A DNA stretch of 64,000 bases, taken from JAEMQF01 sp963775015 (GTDB lineage Bacteria > Pseudomonadota > Gammaproteobacteria > Burkholderiales > Burkholderiaceae_C). The position numbers and the translations under genes were made by a program. Shown here in pieces: positions 62,415-64,000 of the stretch. Position 1 is the first letter of the stretch; each line of letters starts with the position of its first letter. The stretch lies in NCBI GenBank assembly GCA_963775015.1, contig CAVZHI010000015.1, positions 372,001-436,000 of the forward strand, read 5' to 3'. The notes beneath the pieces are model-generated. The model saw only the letters and a program-made list of their open reading frames with translations, was not told the DNA's origin and made no database searches.

Positions 62415-63599
62415 ATGCTCGCCGACAACATCGTCCACTTCTCGCGCGTGCTGCGCAACGCCGGCTTGGCCGTCGGGCCGGATCGGGTTCTGGCAAGCAT
62501 TGCCGCGGTCGAGGCGATCGGCCTGGACCGGCGCGAAGACGTTCGCGCCGCGTTGGCCGCAGTGATGCTGGAGCGCCATGAACAGCAGGTGTTGTTCGAC
62601 GCCGCGTTCGACGCCTTCTGGCGCGACCCGAAATTGCTCGAGCAGATGATGCTGTTGCTGCTGCCGAAGATTTCGGGCCGAGGCGAGAAAGTCAAGCCAC
62701 CGCGCGCGAACCGCCTCGCCGAGGCGCTTGCGCCACCGCCCAAGAGCGAGCCGCCGAACCCGGCGAACAACACGGCGAAAGAAGAAGTCCAGTTCGAAAC
62801 CCAGTTCAGTTTTTCGGAGCGCGAGCGGCTGCAACAGGCGGATTTCGAGTCGATGACGACGGCCGAATACGAAATCGCGAAAAAGCTCGCCGAGCGCGCG
62901 CCGCTGCCGGTGCAGCCGGTGCGACGGCGCCGTCACGAAACCGGCGCGCGCGGCACGCTCGACCTGCGCCGCACCTTGCAGCGCATGGCGCGCCAGCCCG
63001 AAACGCTGACGCCTTCGTACACGCACCCACGAACCGAAATGCCGCCGCTCGTTGTGCTGCTCGACATCTCGGGTTCGATGGAGCGCTATTCGCGCCTGTT
63101 CCTGCACTACGTGCACGGCTTGACGCGGCGTTACCTGAAGGTGCACACCTTCACTTTCGGTACGCGCCTGACGAACATCACGCGCTGCCTGAAACACCGC
63201 GACCCCGACGTCGCGCTGAAGATGGCCGACGCACAAGTCCTCGACTGGAAAGGCGGCACGCGCATCGCGAGCAGCCTGGACGAGTTCAACCGGCGCTGGG
63301 CGCGGCGCGTGCTCGGCGCCAACGCGGCAGTGCTGCTCGTCACCGACGGCCTGGAGCGCGAAGACGGCGGCGACCTCGCGCAGTGCGCCGCGCAACTGCA
63401 CCGTTCGGCGCACGAAGTCGTGTGGCTGAATCCGCTGCTGCGCTTTGACGGCTTCGAGCCACGAGCCGCGGGAGTCAAGACCTTGCTCGCGCATGTCGAC
63501 CGCTTCCTGCCGGTGCACAACCTGGCGAGCCTGGCCGATCTCGCGACGGCATTGCGCAGCGCACCGCAAAACGCCCAAGCGGGCACAATTCGCAGATGA
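62415..63599 (+). CDS. VWA domain protein (CoxE type)
   Basis: 394 residues from MLADNIVHFSRVLRNAGLAV; ATGs at 62397 and 62400 would add six residues derived from the REP repeat. The N-terminal half is helical with a Pro/Lys linker (about 95-130). The C-terminal von Willebrand A domain has the metal site DISGSMERYSRLFLHYVHGL, FTFGTRLTNITRCLKHRDPD and LLVTDGLEREDG. In cox clusters it works with the MoxR ATPase to mature the molybdenum enzyme. An XdhC-type gene follows 36 bases downstream. Confidence 0.92.
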   Translation: MLADNIVHFSRVLRNAGLAVGPDRVLASIAAVEAIGLDRREDVRAALAAVMLERHEQQVLFDAAFDAFWRDPKLLEQMMLLLLPKISGRGEKVKPPRANRLAEALAPPPKSEPPNPANNTAKEEVQFETQFSFSERERLQQADFESMTTAEYEIAKKLAERAPLPVQPVRRRRHETGARGTLDLRRTLQRMARQPETLTPSYTHPRTEMPPLVVLLDISGSMERYSRLFLHYVHGLTRRYLKVHTFTFGTRLTNITRCLKHRDPDVALKMADAQVLDWKGGTRIASSLDEFNRRWARRVLGANAAVLLVTDGLEREDGGDLAQCAAQLHRSAHEVVWLNPLLRFDGFEPRAAGVKTLLAHVDRFLPVHNLASLADLATALRSAPQNAQAGTIRR

Positions 63600-63635
63600 A
63601 GCGTGATCGGGCAGCGAATCACGGGAGCAATCGAA

Positions 63636-64000
63636 ATGGACAGTCTTGACTTGCAGGTGTTGACCCAGGCGCGCGACTGGCGGATTCAGGGTCGCGGCGT
63701 GTGGCTCGTGACGGTGATCGAAACCTGGGGCTCGGCGCCGCGCCCGCCGGGCGCATTGCTCGCGATGTGCGACGACGGCCAGGTCGCGGGCTCGGTGTCG
63801 GGCGGCTGCGTCGAAGACGACCTGATCGAACGCGTGCGCCACGGCGAGCGCGTTGCCAAGCCTTCCCTCGTGACCTACGGCGTGAGCAAGGAAGAAGCGG
63901 CGCGTTTCGGCCTGCCTTGCGGCGGCAATTTGCGCCTCGTGCAGGAACCGCTCGGCGACACCGCGTGGATCACGGAGATCCTCGATCGCACGGCGCGCCA
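63636..64000 (+). CDS. XdhC family molybdenum-enzyme maturation protein (runs off window end)
   Basis: First 121 residues of an XdhC/CoxI protein from ATG 63636, with GGGAG 8 bases upstream. VWLVTVIETWGSAPRPPGAL, GQVAGSVSGGCVEDDLIERV and FGLPCGGNLRLVQEPLGD are signature segments. XdhC proteins bind the molybdenum cofactor and deliver its sulfurated form to xanthine-dehydrogenase-type enzymes. It continues the cox-type maturation operon; the C-terminal Rossmann domain lies beyond the window. Confidence 0.93.
   Translation, partial: MDSLDLQVLTQARDWRIQGRGVWLVTVIETWGSAPRPPGALLAMCDDGQVAGSVSGGCVEDDLIERVRHGERVAKPSLVTYGVSKEEAARFGLPCGGNLRLVQEPLGDTAWITEILDRTAR

Overview
The window is GC-rich bacterial chromosome of a betaproteobacterium, most likely order Burkholderiales. 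This is inferred from gene content: PEP-CTERM and type I secretion genes, a Bug/TctC binding protein, a DUF3717 protein, a pcm-tolC pair, a PQQ/Ped cluster and a form II Cox-type cluster. Dispersed REP-like palindromes (a GTCATCCCGGCG...CGCCGGGATGAC theme) punctuate it at about 10.2/11.15, 34.1, 48.9, 61.3 and 62.4 kb.

Region by region. 0-11 kb is an envelope and secretion block: the start of a secreted heme peroxidase, two lipoprotein cyclophilins, a PEP-CTERM protein, a complete type I secretion system (TolC, ABC, HlyD) and a truncated IS4 transposase lodged inside a REP element. 11-18.4 kb is an efflux operon: TetR, membrane-fusion protein, RND pump, an isoaspartyl methyltransferase-like protein and TolC, with a perfect TetR-type operator in front. 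18.4-35.7 kb is mostly housekeeping: hemA, a CoA-transferase, yicC, a Ser/Thr kinase-PP2C pair, rph-rdgB-hemW, a diguanylate cyclase, smr-radC, FKBP-ispH, serS, tRNA-Ser(CGA), a Spy-like protein and a two-component system. 35.7-41.9 kb holds MATE and MFS transporters, a cyclic-nucleotide-PDE-like HD protein, an apparently exported deaminase, an esterase and small proteins.

41.9-45.1 kb is a selenoneine-type cluster: a SelD-like selenophosphate synthetase (senC) and a selenosugar-forming glycosyltransferase (senB), divergent from an EgtB-like C-Se bond-forming enzyme (senA). An MFS transporter and a GNAT acetyltransferase flank it. 45.7-53.8 kb is a periplasmic PQQ alcohol dehydrogenase with its cytochrome c, then the Ped-type ABC transporter set (ATPase, beta-propeller, binding protein, permease) ending in a coupled Bug protein. 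53.9-64 kb joins a TupABC tungstate/molybdate importer, with a divergent ModE-like regulator, to a molybdenum hydroxylase of the form II CO-dehydrogenase type (small, large and FAD subunits) and its MoxR, VWA (CoxE) and XdhC maturation genes.

A caution runs through the window. At least six otherwise well-conserved genes carry a single-base frameshift: the RND pump, ispH, a histidine kinase, an NTF2-like protein, senB and cytochrome c. The 53.9-56.5 kb stretch is riddled with them. Since ispH is normally essential, many of these are probably sequencing errors rather than real decay.
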